NCBI GenBank assembly: GCA_027035825.1
Contig: JALVTX010000120.1
Coordinates: forward strand, 1-8,519
Reading direction: 5' to 3'
DNA: 8,519 bases
DNA from: Mariprofundaceae bacterium
Lineage (GTDB): Bacteria > Pseudomonadota > Zetaproteobacteria > Mariprofundales > Mariprofundaceae
Part shown: piece after piece, positions 7,453-8,519 of the stretch
Numbering within the stretch: position 1 is the stretch's first letter
Layout of the letters: each line of letters opens with the position of its first letter
Translations under genes and position numbers: made by a program
The notes under the pieces: generated by a model
The model's database searches: none
Seen by the model: only the letters and a program-made list of their open reading frames with translations
What the model was told of the DNA's origin: nothing

Positions 7453-8519
7453 CGTGCGTGGCGCTCCTGGCCCGTCTCGGGCCGGGCAAGGTGCCGGGGA
7501 ATGGGGTATGGCCCGGAACCCGCGTGACAGGCCGCGTAGAAGTCCACGTTCGCGCGCCCGTGCAGGCGGCGAATCGCCTCCGCGCGAGCCTTGCCGCGGA
7601 GGCCGACCAGGCGCGGGTCATCGGGACGGTCGTGCGCATCCACGAAGGCGGCGATGTCCCAGGCATCCCGCACGCTCAGGCTGCCGCCGGCGCCAAAGGG
7701 CATGTTGGCGTGGATGAAGGCGGCGGCCTTGTCCACGCGGTGCATGCCCGCGCCCCAGTTGAATGAGTGCGCTCCCCACAGCGGCGGGAACAGCGTGCGC
7801 CCGCCCGCCCTGCGTCCCGCGCCATCCTTGCCGTGGCAAAGCGCGCAGCGGGCCTGGTACAACCGCGCGCCGCGCACCGGGTCTGGCGCGCCTTCGGGCT
7901 TCGCCAGTTTGGGAAACCCGTGGGCCGGGGGCTTCGCGCCCAGCGGCATGCCGGTCGCCAGCCAGCGAATATAGCTCAGCAGCGCGACCATGACGGGACT
8001 GTCCGCAGGCGGCGGCGCGCCATTCAGGCTGTAGCGAAAGCAGCCCTGGATGCGCATGGCCAAGGTGTTCACGCGGTTGTTCTTCTTGCGGTAGCGGGGG
8101 TAGCGGACGGCGGCGGCCCACATGGGCGCGGCCGAGGCGAGGCGGCCGCGATCCAGGTGGCAGTTCACGCACGAGAGGCGATTGCCCCGGCCAACCCAGC
8201 GCGAGGCGAAGCGCGGCGTGTCCATGAAAATGCGCGCGCCCCGCTCGATGGCTGAGGCCAGGCGGGGCTCGGCGGGCAGCGTAAGCGCGGGGCCGCCGGG
8301 ACGGCCGGAGGACATGCCGGATTCCACCGTCAACGCGCCCGGAAGCGTTCGCCCGTCCAGCCTGGAAATCGCCCGGGCGAGGTCGCGGATGTCGGCATTG
8401 CTCAACGCCCGGCTCACGCGCGCCATCACTCGGGCGGGCAGGGCATCCGGCTGCCTTGCGGCGCGCATTGCGCGCAACCGTTTCTCCAGGTATCGGGCGG
8501 GCTGGCCGGCGATGGCCGG
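7449..8519 (-). CDS. tsdA: TsdBA-type thiosulfate dehydrogenase, multihaem cytochrome c (N-terminus off right edge)
   Basis: The frame is open to the window edge (356 codons visible), so the TTG at 8477 is not a true start. Visible residues 1-55 (AGQPARYLEKRLRAMR, then VMARVSRALSNADI) match the end of a c4/c5-type cytochrome domain with a likely Met ligand (Met32); its CxxCH lies outside the window. Two haem domains follow: CVNCH (117-121) and CALCH (225-229). Between them, YPRYRKKNNRVNTL, RIQGCF, DSPVM and YIRWLATGMPLGA are typical of TsdA, the periplasmic diheme enzyme that joins two thiosulfates to tetrathionate. Cys160 in IQGCF is placed like the Cys axial ligand of its catalytic haem. 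The second domain has LFPPLWG, GAGMHR and NMPFG (Met273, likely ligand). Fusion of TsdB before TsdA is known in some purple sulfur bacteria. A tail of about 60 residues follows the last domain. The stop is within REP R5. Confidence 0.83.
   Translation of the reverse strand, partial: PAIAGQPARYLEKRLRAMRAARQPDALPARVMARVSRALSNADIRDLARAISRLDGRTLPGALTVESGMSSGRPGGPALTLPAEPRLASAIERGARIFMDTPRFASRWVGRGNRLSCVNCHLDRGRLASAAPMWAAAVRYPRYRKKNNRVNTLAMRIQGCFRYSLNGAPPPADSPVMVALLSYIRWLATGMPLGAKPPAHGFPKLAKPEGAPDPVRGARLYQARCALCHGKDGAGRRAGGRTLFPPLWGAHSFNWGAGMHRVDKAAAFIHANMPFGAGGSLSVRDAWDIAAFVDAHDRPDDPRLVGLRGKARAEAIRRLHGRANVDFYAACHAGSGPYPIPRHLARPETGQERHAR

Noticed and set aside
8475..8477. TTG at 8477 as the start of the cytochrome gene
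   Set aside because: The frame stays open to the edge, and the residues before it (AGQPARYLEKR) fit the cytochrome c4 fold, so the gene starts outside the window.

Overview
This is an 8.5 kb stretch of high-GC chromosomal DNA. It most resembles a gammaproteobacterium, possibly a sulfur oxidiser: the housekeeping genes (ExoIII, lipoyl synthase, ATP-type PEP carboxykinase, YjbQ) are of proteobacterial type, GTAG-headed REP elements are typical of gammaproteobacteria, and the right edge carries what looks like a thiosulfate dehydrogenase. The lineage is an inference. No rRNA, tRNA, CRISPR array, transposase or phage gene was seen.

Layout. Left block, minus strand (1-1321): an ExoIII-family nuclease (xthA) is followed after 7 nt by a YjbQ/UPF0047 protein that starts at GTG. 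After a 64-nt gap comes the first 23 codons of an unidentified gene that runs off the left edge. That gene has a perfect 10-nt Shine-Dalgarno sequence and a CRP/FNR-like palindrome upstream. A 71-bp divergent spacer (1322-1392) holding a perfect GC palindrome separates this block from the next.

Central block, plus strand (1393-7241): four tightly packed genes look like one operon. They are lipA (lipoyl synthase), pckA (PEP carboxykinase, ATP), an uncharacterised protein with a cupin/JmjC-like iron-binding signature, and a DUF255/YyaL-type thioredoxin-fold protein. Gaps are 34 nt, 8 nt and a 1-nt TGATG overlap. The third gene carries an in-frame 12-bp tandem repeat. The fourth has two plausible starts, one adding a signal peptide and one not.

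Right block: the convergent spacer (7242-7448) is filled by five GTAG-headed REP elements in mixed orientation, arranged as one single REP plus two inverted pairs. The outermost REPs supply the TAG stop codons of both flanking genes. On the minus strand (7449-8519, open at the right edge) lies a multihaem cytochrome c. Its two C-terminal haem domains match thiosulfate dehydrogenase TsdA, and the end of a c4-type domain is fused in front, the TsdBA architecture.

The best candidates for something new are the cupin/JmjC-like protein and its operon with the DUF255 protein, the dual start of the DUF255 gene, and the REP array that has taken over both stop codons. Most of the rest is ordinary housekeeping.
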